Position numbers and translations under genes: made by a program
The notes under the pieces: generated by a model
What the model was told of the DNA's origin: nothing
Seen by the model: only the letters and a program-made list of their open reading frames with translations
The model's database searches: none
DNA from: OLB9 sp041392785
GTDB taxonomy: Bacteria > Bacteroidota > Bacteroidia > Chitinophagales > Saprospiraceae
NCBI GenBank assembly: GCA_041392785.1
Contig: JAWKLK010000008.1
Location: 186,001-250,000, forward strand
Direction of reading: 5' to 3'
DNA: 64,000 nt
In this document: positions 9,626 through 19,117 of the stretch, piece by piece
Layout of the letters: the number at the start of each line of letters is the position of its first letter
Numbering within the stretch: position 1 is the stretch's first letter

Positions 9626-10006
9626 TTACTCTTCGGACTCCTTGGTAAGCTCAGTCTCAATATCATTCATAAAAGCAAAATCTATTGCCTCCTCAACTGT
9701 AGGAATAATAGTTAAGATAGATTCAAGTCTTGATATTTCTATCAATTTTTTCACAGAAGCACTATTGGCGCCAGTCAAAATAAAAGCACCATAGTCTTTC
9801 CAAAGCCTATTGGCTGTCAATATGGCACTCAGACCTGACGAATCGACATATTTTACCAAAGACAAATCTAGAATTAAATTTCTGACTCCTTCATTTCTAA
9901 AAAATACAAATTCAGACTTTAAGTCAGGAGCTAAAATAGAATTCAAATTATCTTCATGCAATGATAAAATAGTATATCGGTCTGATTTATCTATATTGAA
10001 TTTCAT
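9626..10006 (-). CDS. STAS-domain anti-sigma factor antagonist-like protein
   Basis: 126-residue single STAS domain of the SpoIIAA/RsbV type, a cytoplasmic switch protein that is phosphorylated by a partner kinase. The conserved phospho-acceptor region reads KYVDSSGLSAILTANRLW, with the Ser in DSSG. The C-terminal helix ends in an acidic tail (ETELTKESEE). No partner anti-sigma kinase is adjacent; the SpoIIE-type PP2C at 22997 could be a functional partner, which is only an inference. The promoter upstream is well matched (see 10047-10078). Confidence 0.88.
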   Translation of the reverse strand: MKFNIDKSDRYTILSLHEDNLNSILAPDLKSEFVFFRNEGVRNLILDLSLVKYVDSSGLSAILTANRLWKDYGAFILTGANSASVKKLIEISRLESILTIIPTVEEAIDFAFMNDIETELTKESEE

Positions 10007-10046
10007 TTCTAAAATTTAAAAACTAATGGCGTTTGAAATAAGGACG

Positions 10047-10078
10047 CAAAAGTACCATGTTTTAGTATAATTACCAAA
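10047..10078 (-). promoter_or_regulatory. Bacteroidota-type promoter of the STAS gene
   Basis: On the minus strand TTTG (-33, at 10078-10075) and TACTTTTG (-7, at 10054-10047, form TAnnTTTG) are separated by 20 bases. The expected transcript start near 10040 leaves a leader of about 34 bases before the ATG at 10006. Confidence 0.65.
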
Positions 10079-10436
10079 CCAATTGTGAATTATTCTAAGT
10101 TATTGAAGGACAAGTCTCAAAATGAAATTCATTTTTATTATCGCCACTGACATGTTGACTTATTGTTATTGCTTGGAATATGAATTGTAATACATAATAT
10201 CAATGCCATTTAATGTGGTTATAAACTTTTTACTTCAAAAATCAAAAGGATATTTTTAATTTTTAAAGCTAAAGCAAATTTTTTCTAATCACTTACACTG
10301 TTACTCAATAAGTATTTTACCGTCATTATTAGTAAAATAAACGTTAAAAGGCAACTTAAAAATATAAATATGCAAAATTCATTATATCTTTGCATAGTCA
10401 AGTGTCAGTGTATATTTACACAAAAAAATAACTTTC
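10079..10436. other. Divergent intergenic region between STAS and clpC
   Basis: AT-rich and non-coding. A TATCTTTG -7 element at 10385-10392 probably drives clpC, about 45 bases upstream of its ATG; a clear -33 TTTG is not seen at the right distance. I found no hairpin, no CIRCE-like inverted repeat and no small reading frame of interest. Confidence 0.5.
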
Positions 10437-12986
10437 ATGAACGATAGAAAATTTTCACCAAAAGTCAAAAAAATCATAAAAAACAGTAAAGACGAAGCGC
10501 TTAGGCTGGGACATGATTTCATTGGAACTGAACATTTCTTGTTAGGTCTAATTCAAGAAAAAGATACTTTACCAGTCAAGGTTTTAGATGCTCTTTCTGT
10601 CGATATGGATGAATTAAAATTTAAGATTGAGAAAATCAATCCAATGCGACCTATATTAGACACACCGTATAATTATAGTAATCTACCACTCAACAAACAT
10701 GCAGAAATGGTGCTCAAGGTAACATCTCTTGAAGCCAAAGTGTATAAAAGTAATGAAATAAATCCAGAACATCTCATGCTTTCAATACTTAAGCATGATG
10801 ATAATGCAGCTAATAAAGTATTGCATGACTTCAATATAGATTATGATGTTTTCAAGTCTGAGTTAGAATACGTAAAGCAAGAATCTGAACATAAAGAAAC
10901 AAAATCTCAAGCACATTCTGATTCTGATGTACCTATGGATGAAGATGATAATGATGCATTCAGTTCAGCCAGAAAATCTCAAAGCAAATCACGTACACCT
11001 GTTTTGGATAATTTTGGAAGAGATGTATCGCGATTAGCCGATGAAGGCAAATTAGATCCTATCATAGGCAGAGATGTTGAAATAGAGCGTGTTTCGCAGA
11101 TATTGAGCCGTAGGAAAAAAAACAATCCTATCCTAATAGGTGAGCCAGGCGTAGGAAAAACAGCCATTGTCGAAGGTTTGGCCTTGCGTATTTTACAAAG
11201 GAAAGTATCCAGGACTTTATTCAACAAACGAGTTGTTATGTTGGATTTGGCAGCATTGGTAGCAGGTACAAAATATCGAGGCCAGTTTGAGGAAAGGATG
11301 AAAGCCATCATGACCGAACTTGAGAAAGCTAGAGATATCATCTTATTCATAGATGAAATTCATACTATAGTTGGTGCTGGTGGAGCAACAGGTTCATTAG
11401 ATGCAAGTAATATTTTCAAACCTGCACTTGCGCGCGGTGAATTGCAATGTATTGGTGCCTCTACATTAGATGAGTATAGACAATATATAGAAAAAGACGG
11501 TGCATTGGATCGTAGATTTCAGAAAGTCATGGTAGATCCACCATCTGCTGAAGAGACAATTCACATCTTGCATAATATTAAAACAAAATACGAGGACTTC
11601 CATAATGTTTCCTATTCAGATGAAGCAGTAGAAGCATGTGTAAAACTGAGTGAAAGGTATATTTCAGATCGCTTTTTTCCTGACAAAGCGATAGACGTGA
11701 TGGATGAAGTAGGAGCTAGAACGCATTTAAAAAATATTCATGTACCTAAGTTTATAGAAGATCTCGAAAAAGAAATTGAAGTTTTAAAGGAACAAAAAAA
11801 TGCTGCTGTCAAAAATCAACAGTATGAACTGGCAGCTGATCTAAGAGACCAAGAATCTAAACTACTCAGAAAATTGGAACAAAATAAGGAAGAGTGGGAT
11901 AAAGAAGCAAAAACTAGAAGATTTCCTGTAAATGAAGATGATATAGCGGAAGTAGTTGCAATGATGACCGGAATACCTGTAAAAAAAGTTGCTGAGACCG
12001 AATCCAGCAAACTTGTCAAAATGAATACAGATCTGGGTAGCTTAATCATAGGACAAGAAGACGCCATCAAAAAAGTCACCAAGGCGATACAGAGAAATCG
12101 TGTTGGACTAAAAGACCCTAATAAGCCAATTGGTTCATTCATTTTCCTTGGCCCTACAGGTGTTGGAAAAACTGAATTAGCCAAAGCCTTAGCTAGATAC
12201 CTATTTGACAATGATGATGCTTTGATACGCATAGACATGTCAGAATACATGGAGAAATTCTCAGTATCAAGATTGATTGGTGCTCCTCCAGGATATGTTG
12301 GATATGAGGAAGGTGGTCAACTGACTGAAAAAGTAAGGAGAAAACCTTATTCAGTCATATTATTGGATGAAATTGAAAAGGCACACCCTGATATTTACAA
12401 TATTTTATTGCAAGTCTTAGATGATGGGCAACTTACGGATGGTTTAGGCAGAAAGGTAGATTTCAAAAACACCCTAATCATCATGACATCTAATATAGGT
12501 GTTCGCCAACTGAAAGACTTCGGTCAAGGACTTGGATTTGCGACTTCTTCAAGACAAGAAAATGCTGAAGAAAATACCAAAGCTGTCATTCAATCTGCTT
12601 TAAAGAAGACTTTTTCACCTGAGTTTCTTAACAGAATTGATGATGTAATAATATTTAATAGTCTTGAAAAAGAACATATTTTCAAAATTATTGATATCAC
12701 TCTAAGTCATCTTTTTGCTCGCATGCATAACTTAGAGTTGTCATTAAGTCTTACTGATGATGCTAAAGAATTTGTTGCAGAAAAAGGATATGACCCGCAG
12801 TTTGGTGCTAGACCATTAGCAAGAGCAATTCAAAAGTACGTAGAAGATCCACTAGCCGAATATATTTTGTCTGAAAATCCAAGTAAAGGATCTAAATTAT
12901 TAGCCAAAATGAATAGCGACAACAGCGGTATAGAAATCCATGGCCTAGAAACAAAACAAAAAAAGGCAGACGAAAAAGAAAAATAA
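10437..12986 (+). CDS. clpC: ATP-dependent Clp protease ATP-binding subunit ClpC
   Basis: Hsp100 AAA+ unfoldase that feeds proteins to ClpP. Domains in order: Clp_N double repeat (residues 1-145), a charged linker, AAA module 1 with Walker A GEPGVGKT at about residue 235 and Walker B ILFIDEIHT, a UVR-like coiled segment at about 441-480 (KEIEVLKEQKNAAV, ELAADLRDQE), AAA module 2 with GPTGVGKT at about 572, and a C-terminal D2-small domain (GYDPQFGARPLARAIQ). The UVR segment and short middle domain distinguish ClpC from ClpB and ClpA. 849 residues, full length. Acidic serine-rich linker (about residues 150-180). Confidence 0.96.
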   Translation: MNDRKFSPKVKKIIKNSKDEALRLGHDFIGTEHFLLGLIQEKDTLPVKVLDALSVDMDELKFKIEKINPMRPILDTPYNYSNLPLNKHAEMVLKVTSLEAKVYKSNEINPEHLMLSILKHDDNAANKVLHDFNIDYDVFKSELEYVKQESEHKETKSQAHSDSDVPMDEDDNDAFSSARKSQSKSRTPVLDNFGRDVSRLADEGKLDPIIGRDVEIERVSQILSRRKKNNPILIGEPGVGKTAIVEGLALRILQRKVSRTLFNKRVVMLDLAALVAGTKYRGQFEERMKAIMTELEKARDIILFIDEIHTIVGAGGATGSLDASNIFKPALARGELQCIGASTLDEYRQYIEKDGALDRRFQKVMVDPPSAEETIHILHNIKTKYEDFHNVSYSDEAVEACVKLSERYISDRFFPDKAIDVMDEVGARTHLKNIHVPKFIEDLEKEIEVLKEQKNAAVKNQQYELAADLRDQESKLLRKLEQNKEEWDKEAKTRRFPVNEDDIAEVVAMMTGIPVKKVAETESSKLVKMNTDLGSLIIGQEDAIKKVTKAIQRNRVGLKDPNKPIGSFIFLGPTGVGKTELAKALARYLFDNDDALIRIDMSEYMEKFSVSRLIGAPPGYVGYEEGGQLTEKVRRKPYSVILLDEIEKAHPDIYNILLQVLDDGQLTDGLGRKVDFKNTLIIMTSNIGVRQLKDFGQGLGFATSSRQENAEENTKAVIQSALKKTFSPEFLNRIDDVIIFNSLEKEHIFKIIDITLSHLFARMHNLELSLSLTDDAKEFVAEKGYDPQFGARPLARAIQKYVEDPLAEYILSENPSKGSKLLAKMNSDNSGIEIHGLETKQKKADEKEK

Positions 12987-13075
12987 TTTTAAATATATTG
13001 ACATTGATGGTATACAATATGGCAAGTACTGCTATATTTGCAATCTTAAAGTCATATTTTTTGTAACAAAACATC

Positions 13076-13672
13076 ATTCATTTGGCAAGAGGAAAAGTGC
13101 AGCCTACAAGTAAGGCTCAGGACGATAAATATCAGTATAAAATAAATAATGAAATTTCGTCTCCACGTATTAGGTTGGTCGGTGAAAATCTGGAAGAGAT
13201 AAGCGCCGTTGCAAACAGAAACATTGAAACTGGTGTCTATTATACCAATCAAGCCATACAATGGGCTAGAGAGTTAGAAATGGATCTAGTGGAAATTAGT
13301 CCAAATGCTGATCCACCCGTTTGTAAGATAATAGATTACAAAAAATTTATTTATGACCGAAAGAAAAAGGAAAAAGAATTAAAAGCCAAGACAGCCAAAA
13401 CTGTTGTCAAAGAAATTCGCTTCGGACCTAATACAGATGAGCATGATTTCGATTTTAAATTGAAACATGCTGTTAAATTTTTAGATGAAGGCGCAAAAAT
13501 CAAAGCATACGTACATTTCAAAGGTAGAGCCATTATATTCAAAGATAGAGGTGAATTGCTTCTTTTGAAATTTTTGAAAGAGTTGGAAGAATTTGGTGCA
13601 GCTGAAGAATTACCAAAATTGGAAGGAAAACGTATGATAGTGATGATTTCACCTAAGAAAAAAGCGAAGTAG
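13076..13672 (+). CDS. infC: Translation initiation factor IF-3, non-ATG start
   Basis: Binds the 30S subunit and checks start-codon pairing. The N-domain begins with NNEISSPRIRLVGEN, the linker is lysine-rich (KKKEKELKAKTAKT), and the C-domain has KEIRFGPNTDEHDFDFKLKH and VHFKGRAI. No ATG exists between the in-frame stop at 13064-13066 and residue ~69, which is too late. The only possible starts are ATT at 13076 or TTG at 13082. ATT is the start used by infC in E. coli, where IF-3 discriminates against it to control its own level, so it was chosen here; TTG is the alternative. It follows clpC by about 90 bases. The usual neighbours rpmI and rplT are not downstream. Confidence 0.92.
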   Translation: MHLARGKVQPTSKAQDDKYQYKINNEISSPRIRLVGENLEEISAVANRNIETGVYYTNQAIQWARELEMDLVEISPNADPPVCKIIDYKKFIYDRKKKEKELKAKTAKTVVKEIRFGPNTDEHDFDFKLKHAVKFLDEGAKIKAYVHFKGRAIIFKDRGELLLLKFLKELEEFGAAEELPKLEGKRMIVMISPKKKAK

Positions 13673-13723
13673 TTGTAAAAGCGCTGCACGATTTCAATTA
13701 AGTAAACTTGACGTATTTCTGAT

Positions 13724-13765
13724 AGGCACATTATTATAGATATTTGGCTTTAAAAGTGCCTTTTT
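13724..13765 (+). terminator. Possible terminator after infC
   Basis: AGGCAC (13724-13729) can pair with GTGCCT (13756-13761), followed by a run of T. The stem is only 6 base pairs with a long AT-rich loop, so this is weak. Confidence 0.3.
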
Positions 13766-13921
13766 GACCATTCGAAAGATAAATTTATTCGTCGTATTTC
13801 TAATTATAAATCTTGATTAGGGTAAAATGTTATAGCTTTTTTACCAACTTTCAATAAAACATATTGTTCAATACATCGAATTTTTCTTTTGAATTCATTA
13901 TATTTGACAAAAAAAAATGGT

Positions 13922-15034
13922 ATGCTTAAAAATATTGTCTTTTTTGCCTTCTTAATGCAAACATCTTTCATCCTATCGAGTCAAACTACAAAAATCAAAA
14001 CACTTACTTCTAATCAATTGACTCGTTCAATACGCATTCATTTTCCGTCATCTACATCGAATACTGCTGGTAAACCATTGGTAATCAATATGCATGGCTA
14101 TTCTTCTGATGCATTACAACAAGAGTTCTATGCTCGAATGAATGAGGTCGCTGATAGAGAAGGCTTCCTTGTGGTTTATCCAGATGGGATCAATAATGCT
14201 TGGAACGTGGGCTGGCCTTTCGGTAGTCCAGCAGATGATGTGAAATTCATGTCAGACATTATAGATTATATGGTACAAACATATCAGATAGATGGTTCTA
14301 AAGTCTATGCATGTGGTATGTCAAATGGTGGTTTTATGAGCTATTATCTAGCATGTCATCTTAGTGAAAAAATTGCGGCTATTGCTTCAGTTACTGGTTC
14401 TATGGTACCTAGGAACTTCGATGTATGTAAACCTGAAGTTTATATGCCAATACTCGAAATACACGGCACAAAAGATGATGTGGTGCCATATCAAGGTTTA
14501 GACCCAATAGCAGCTCCTATTGAAGATGTGATTCAATTTTGGGTTGAAAATAATGGGTGCAGCGTTTCTCCTCAAGTGTATGAATTTCCAAACACAAATA
14601 TCACTGATAATACTACAAGTACTAAGTACACCTATAGAAATTGCAATGATAATGTAGAGGTTCAGTTTATTGTTGTAGACAATGGAGGTCATACTTGGCC
14701 AGGAAGTTTAATAGATATAGGTACTACTTCAAGAGATTTCAGTGCAAGTGAAGAAATTTGGAAGTTTTTTAAATCTTATTCTAGAAAGGTTACAAGTACA
14801 ACTATTGAAGATGTCCGCTCAAATCCAAAGATACACATTGATTTAAATGGTTATATCCATATACTGAATGATAAGAGCGATGAAGTAGTCATATTTGATA
14901 TGGCAGGTAAAGTTACTAAACACTTTTACTTTAATGAGGGTGAAAGCACTATTAGTATTTCTGATTTACCTACAGGAATTTATAATTTGTATTTCAAACA
15001 CCAAGGTTATAATGCAAGAATAGTAAAACATTAA
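13922..15034 (+). CDS. Secreted PHB depolymerase/feruloyl-esterase-type hydrolase with T9SS sorting domain
   Basis: Alpha/beta hydrolase of the LpqC/PHB depolymerase family (esterase 1), exported. The start is ATG at 13922, downstream of a TATATTTG -7 element at 13899-13906; the TTG at 13889 would precede that box. The signal peptide reads MLKNIVFFAFLMQTSFILS. The catalytic triad is visible: Ser in CGMSNGGFM, Asp in GTKDDVVPY and His in DNGGHTWPG. The last ~70 residues form a T9SS type A sorting domain (ITLNGYIHI-like strand, DLPTGIYNLYF, basic end). The substrate could be a polyester, a feruloylated or an acetylated polymer; the sequence does not decide. It converges with corA (5-base gap). 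Confidence 0.82.
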   Translation: MLKNIVFFAFLMQTSFILSSQTTKIKTLTSNQLTRSIRIHFPSSTSNTAGKPLVINMHGYSSDALQQEFYARMNEVADREGFLVVYPDGINNAWNVGWPFGSPADDVKFMSDIIDYMVQTYQIDGSKVYACGMSNGGFMSYYLACHLSEKIAAIASVTGSMVPRNFDVCKPEVYMPILEIHGTKDDVVPYQGLDPIAAPIEDVIQFWVENNGCSVSPQVYEFPNTNITDNTTSTKYTYRNCNDNVEVQFIVVDNGGHTWPGSLIDIGTTSRDFSASEEIWKFFKSYSRKVTSTTIEDVRSNPKIHIDLNGYIHILNDKSDEVVIFDMAGKVTKHFYFNEGESTISISDLPTGIYNLYFKHQGYNARIVKH

Positions 15035-15039
15035 TGGAT

Positions 15040-16122
15040 TCAAAACCAATTCTTGCGCTTGAAATATATTGTCAATCCTATTACGACTGAAATCATCACT
15101 AGCCAAATAATGGGATAAGCATACTTATAAGTAAGTTCTGGCATATATTTGAAATTCATACCATACACACCAACAATAAAAGTGAGTGGTATAAAATATG
15201 TCGAAATAACTGTCAATGTTTTGACTACCCTATTCATTTCATAAGAGACAGTATTGAGATGTAAGTCTTTTAATCCTACGCTAATTTCTCTATACATTTC
15301 GATGGTATCTGTCACTTGGATTGAATGATCCATTACATCAACAATGTATTTTTTGATCGAATTGCTTAGAACTGGATGTTCAGTATTGCTCAATCTGAAT
15401 AGCACCTCACGCAGAGGAAGTACATTCCTGCGCAATAACATTATCTCTTTATTAAAATTCTGGATCAAACCCACATCCTCAGGTTGAGGTCTCTGTATAA
15501 TTTTATTTTCAAGGTTTTCAAGATTGTCTCCTATTTTTTCAATGGCACCAAAATAATTATCCACCGTCACATCTATCAATCTATAAAATAAATAGTCTAT
15601 TTCTTTACTTCTTACCATTGAATCACTCCTTGCCATTCTTGCTCTGATCTCATCAAATTGATCACCAAGTTTTTCTTGAAATGTGAGTAAAACATTATTA
15701 AATAAAATCAGAGAAAATTGCTCATATTCGAGTTCTCCATCTATGTCATTCCATTCAAAACATTTAAAAGGAATATAAATGTAGCTTTTCTCTACTTCAA
15801 GTTTGGGCCTTTGTTGGATATTTAAAATATCTTCAATAAATAATGAATGAATACCAAATTTTTGGCAAATAGACATTACAAATTTTTCATCATGTAGACC
15901 TAGAATATTGATCCAAAAATAGCCTGAAGAAGTATTTAATGCCAATAACTGGTCTAATGTCAGCCTCTTAGATTCATATGTATCCACGGTATATTGAATC
16001 ACCTCAATACTCAATTCAGTACCAAAACTTTTTCCAGTATAAATGAAGCTACCGGGAGGTAAACCCTTCTTTCCTGAAGGATATATCTTATTTTTGGATT
16101 TGATATTGACGGGCTTTACCAT
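15040..16122 (-). CDS. corA: Magnesium/cobalt transporter CorA
   Basis: Inner-membrane pentameric divalent cation channel. A long cytosolic N-domain (residues 1-295) is followed by two C-terminal helices with the selectivity motif YGMN at about 320-323 (VYGMNFKYMPEL) and a basic tail (FKRKNWF). At 360 residues it has the usual length for the CorA/TM0561 type. It lies 21 bases downstream of the DUF5683 gene on the same strand and could be the last gene of that operon. Confidence 0.95.
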   Translation of the reverse strand: MVKPVNIKSKNKIYPSGKKGLPPGSFIYTGKSFGTELSIEVIQYTVDTYESKRLTLDQLLALNTSSGYFWINILGLHDEKFVMSICQKFGIHSLFIEDILNIQQRPKLEVEKSYIYIPFKCFEWNDIDGELEYEQFSLILFNNVLLTFQEKLGDQFDEIRARMARSDSMVRSKEIDYLFYRLIDVTVDNYFGAIEKIGDNLENLENKIIQRPQPEDVGLIQNFNKEIMLLRRNVLPLREVLFRLSNTEHPVLSNSIKKYIVDVMDHSIQVTDTIEMYREISVGLKDLHLNTVSYEMNRVVKTLTVISTYFIPLTFIVGVYGMNFKYMPELTYKYAYPIIWLVMISVVIGLTIYFKRKNWF

Positions 16123-16143
16123 GTGAAGAAACTGGAATTTGAA

Positions 16144-16767
16144 TCAATGATGTTCTGGATTTCTAACAACATAATCTATTGGGATTCTCACACGCACTAA
16201 AGGAACCATTGGCACAGATGAAGCGCTATACGATATATCATCACTCACATCAAATCCCATTAAATGCCTGTCTACAAAAGCATCTAATACTGTAAACAAA
16301 TGACCTGCTACCAGCCAAAATACTGACCATTCCTTATTGCGTCTATCATTGTTTCTTATGGCGAGATATCGAGGTGTTAGCGGGTCTTTACTTGCTAAAG
16401 CATTTTCATAATTTGCTTGGCTTATCTTAAGTCTATTTGTATTGGTAATGGTAAAATACACCGTGGTAGCATCAATACCCAATGCTAAAGGAACTTTCCA
16501 CCATCTTCTATTGTATATCTGACCACCACTTGGAATGACCAATCCATATAAAGCTGCTTTCCCTGGTTTGCCCTTAAAAAGTTCAAAAAAACTATTACTG
16601 ACAATTGAGTCACTTTCTAAAGTATCTGTCTGTATTGATGCAGTACTCTGCAAATCCAATTGTTGGGCAGACATATAAAAATATCCGACCAATAAAAAAA
16701 AGACTGTTGACCTGAATTGTTTACTCCAGTTCAAAGAGCTCAAGGATTTTATTGAATTCTTCATCAT
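16144..16767 (-). CDS. DUF5683 membrane/envelope protein
   Basis: Bacteroidota-specific protein commonly found beside parAB. The DUF5683 core is visible as GLVIPSGGQIYNRRWWKVPLALG followed by hydrophobic strands and VFWLVAGHLFTVLDAFVDRHL. The likely start is the Met at 16767, giving a short leader and one N-terminal hydrophobic segment (STVFFLLVGYFYMSAQ) that resembles a signal peptide. Upstream possible starts lie deeper inside parB. The gene overlaps the 3' end of parB by about 46 bases, which indicates translational coupling. Function unknown. Confidence 0.8.
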   Translation of the reverse strand: MMKNSIKSLSSLNWSKQFRSTVFFLLVGYFYMSAQQLDLQSTASIQTDTLESDSIVSNSFFELFKGKPGKAALYGLVIPSGGQIYNRRWWKVPLALGIDATTVYFTITNTNRLKISQANYENALASKDPLTPRYLAIRNNDRRNKEWSVFWLVAGHLFTVLDAFVDRHLMGFDVSDDISYSASSVPMVPLVRVRIPIDYVVRNPEHH

Positions 16768-17623
16768 TTTGGAAAGGGAATGAAATGGTGCCTTTACCCG
16801 AAGCATTGCGCTGTATAGCTACCTTTGTTCCAAATTTTCTACTCAAGGTATCTTTTATCTTATTTACTTGTGCATTACTTTCAACTTTCTCTGATTTTTG
16901 GTTCTGACCTACTTTATCTCCTGCCGCTTGATGTTCGCGCACTAATTGTTCTGTTGCTCGCACAGAAAGAGATTTTTCAGTAGCCTGTTTGAAAACCATC
17001 ATTTGCAGTGCTAGATTTTCAATTCCTGCTAAAGCTCTTGCGTGGCCCATGGACAATATCCCATCTCGTACAGATGATTGGATCTGAACAGGCAGTTTGA
17101 GTAGTCTTGTATAATTTGTTATTGTACTTCTATCCTTTCCTACCCTATCAGACAGTGCTTCATGAGTCAAATTACATTCATCCATGAGTCGTTGATACGA
17201 GATTGCCACTTCCAAGGCGTTGAGATCTGACCTCTGTATATTTTCTACGAGTGCCATTTCCAACATCTCTTGGTCATTTGCAACTCTGATATAAGCAGGA
17301 ATTTCTGACAATCCAGCCATCTTTGAAGCACGCAACCTTCTCTCACCTGAGATCAACTGATATCTATCTCCTCCCAAAGATCTAACGGTAATCGGTTGTA
17401 TCAATCCTGAAGCCTTTATGCTTTTAGCAAGTTCCAATAATTTTTCTTCATCAAATTCGGTACGAGGTTGAAAAGGGTTTACTTCTATCAATTCAGGACT
17501 CACAAGCGCTATGCTATTATTCAGTTCTTTAACCAATTGTTTGCGTTCCAACGGATTATTGGTTTTCTCGATATTGGTAAGAAGTGATCTAAGACCTTTA
17601 GAAACTTCTGTTTTTTTATTCAT
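16721..17623 (-). CDS. parB: Chromosome partitioning protein ParB
   Basis: CTP-dependent DNA clamp that binds parS and works with ParA in origin segregation. The N-terminal ParB/Srx domain has QPRTEFDEEKLLELAKSI and the CTP-binding GERRLRASKMAG. The central HTH reads LTHEALSDRVGKDRSTITN, and a C-terminal dimerisation domain ends in NKILELFELE. 300 residues, full length. It lies 22 bases after parA. I looked for a GTTTCACGTGAAAC-type parS site in the window and saw none. Confidence 0.96.
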   Translation of the reverse strand: MNKKTEVSKGLRSLLTNIEKTNNPLERKQLVKELNNSIALVSPELIEVNPFQPRTEFDEEKLLELAKSIKASGLIQPITVRSLGGDRYQLISGERRLRASKMAGLSEIPAYIRVANDQEMLEMALVENIQRSDLNALEVAISYQRLMDECNLTHEALSDRVGKDRSTITNYTRLLKLPVQIQSSVRDGILSMGHARALAGIENLALQMMVFKQATEKSLSVRATEQLVREHQAAGDKVGQNQKSEKVESNAQVNKIKDTLSRKFGTKVAIQRNASGKGTISFPFQNDEEFNKILELFELE

Positions 17624-17645
17624 TCTTTCTGAATTAATTTAAATA

Positions 17646-18419
17646 TTATGCCACTACTTCATTATGTGAAATAAACTCATTTGCCAAATTTAAAAAGTTT
17701 ACTGCACCTTTACTGCTGGCATCATAAATCAAAACCGGTTGTCCAAGGGATGGAGCTTCACCTATTTTACTATTTCGATGAATCACTGTTTCATAAATAC
17801 GATCCGAAATAATATGCCTTACCTCCTCAATCACCATGTTTGCCATCCTTAGTCTCTGGTCATACATTGATAATAGTACACCTTCAATTTCAAGTTTAGG
17901 ATTGATGGAATTTTGTACTAAATTCAAAGTATCTTTCAATTTCCCATATCCTTCCAAGGAGAAAAATTCACACTGAACAGGTACTATGACACTATCCGCA
18001 GCTGCCAGTGCATTCAGCGTAATTAAGCCCAATGACGGCAAACAGTCTATAAATATATAGTCATAGTTCTTGGTAATTTTTTCCAAAACACTACGCATAA
18101 TGTACTCTCTTGCAGGAAAACTTACCAAGTCTATTTCCGCACCAACCAAGTCAATGGATGATGGTAACAAATCCAAATTTGGAGTTTCCGTTGTCACAAT
18201 AGCTTCATTTGGGTCCTTTCCCTCTGTCAAACAATCATAGATAGTAAATTCTACTTCTTCAGGTTTAACTCCAACTCCTGATGATGCATTTGCTTGAGGA
18301 TCGGCATCAACGAGAAGTACTTTCCTTTCCATTATAGCGAGAGAAGCAGCGAGGTTTATTGCCGTAGTAGTCTTACCTACACCACCCTTTTGATTTGCTA
18401 TTGCAATAATTTTGGTCAT
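17646..18419 (-). CDS. parA: Chromosome partitioning ATPase ParA/Soj
   Basis: Walker-type P-loop ATPase that forms a nucleoid-bound gradient and moves ParB-parS complexes. The deviant Walker A motif is KGGVGKTTTAINLAA at residues 11-25, the switch I region is LLVDADPQANAS, and Walker B is YIFIDCLPSLGLIT. 257 residues, the chromosomal (Soj) size rather than the larger plasmid type. First gene of parA-parB-DUF5683, and 17 bases downstream of the UPF0173 gene, so the unit may start there. Confidence 0.96.
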   Translation of the reverse strand: MTKIIAIANQKGGVGKTTTAINLAASLAIMERKVLLVDADPQANASSGVGVKPEEVEFTIYDCLTEGKDPNEAIVTTETPNLDLLPSSIDLVGAEIDLVSFPAREYIMRSVLEKITKNYDYIFIDCLPSLGLITLNALAAADSVIVPVQCEFFSLEGYGKLKDTLNLVQNSINPKLEIEGVLLSMYDQRLRMANMVIEEVRHIISDRIYETVIHRNSKIGEAPSLGQPVLIYDASSKGAVNFLNLANEFISHNEVVA

Positions 18420-18436
18420 AAAAATTTGGGTTAATA

Positions 18437-19117
18437 TTATAATTGAATAATTTCATTTAGGTGTAACAAATGCAGTCGTTTACCATTTTTATGAAAGACT
18501 TCTTGAGCACTATTGTGATCTATTTCTATATATCCAAAAGTATCAAAATGACATCCAACAACTTGGTCACACCCAATCCAATCTGACGCAATCAATGCAT
18601 CTGAAACCCCCATTGTAAAATTATCACCAACTGGTAGAATTGCTACTTTTAGATTGGGGCAAAACAATTTTATTAATTGCATATCCATAGTCAAGGCTGT
18701 GTCTCCAGCAAAATACAGTGACTCATCTTCATTTGTGATAAGAAAGCCACCTGGATTTCCGCCATAGGTTCCATCAGGTAATACTGAAGAATGCACAGCA
18801 TTCACCATTTTTATTGTTCCAAAAGGAAATCGCCAAGAACCACCAATGTTCATAGGATGACCTTTAATGCCTTTGCTTTCATACCAAGCATAGATTTCAT
18901 AATTTGATATTATCGTGGCATCATTTTTTCTTGCAATGGCCTCAGCATCAGCAACATGGTCAAAATGTCCGTGGCTCAAAAGTATAAAATCAGCTTGTAT
19001 GTCGTCCAGTGATATTGCATGCGCTTTAGGATTCTGAGATATGAATGGGTCTAAAAGCAGGTTTTTGCCACCCATAGTAACTAAAAAAGAGGAATGCCCA
19101 AGATATTGAATATTCAT
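18437..19117 (-). CDS. UPF0173 metallo-beta-lactamase-fold hydrolase
   Basis: 226-residue cytoplasmic metal-dependent hydrolase. The metal motif reads LSHGHFDHVADA (HxHxDH variant), with further ligands in VHSSVLPDG and FAGDTALTMDM and a C-terminal HFDTFGYIEID. It matches the UPF0173 family in length and order. The substrate is unknown. A -7-like TATCTTTG lies upstream on the minus strand (19218-19211). The intergenic region to the divergent arginine deiminase gene is about 260 bases and shows nothing beyond promoter elements. Confidence 0.9.
   Translation of the reverse strand: MNIQYLGHSSFLVTMGGKNLLLDPFISQNPKAHAISLDDIQADFILLSHGHFDHVADAEAIARKNDATIISNYEIYAWYESKGIKGHPMNIGGSWRFPFGTIKMVNAVHSSVLPDGTYGGNPGGFLITNEDESLYFAGDTALTMDMQLIKLFCPNLKVAILPVGDNFTMGVSDALIASDWIGCDQVVGCHFDTFGYIEIDHNSAQEVFHKNGKRLHLLHLNEIIQL

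Noticed and set aside
16721..19117. Replication origin or plasmid partition locus
   Set aside because: ParA and ParB have chromosomal size and no replication genes, DnaA boxes or parS were seen.
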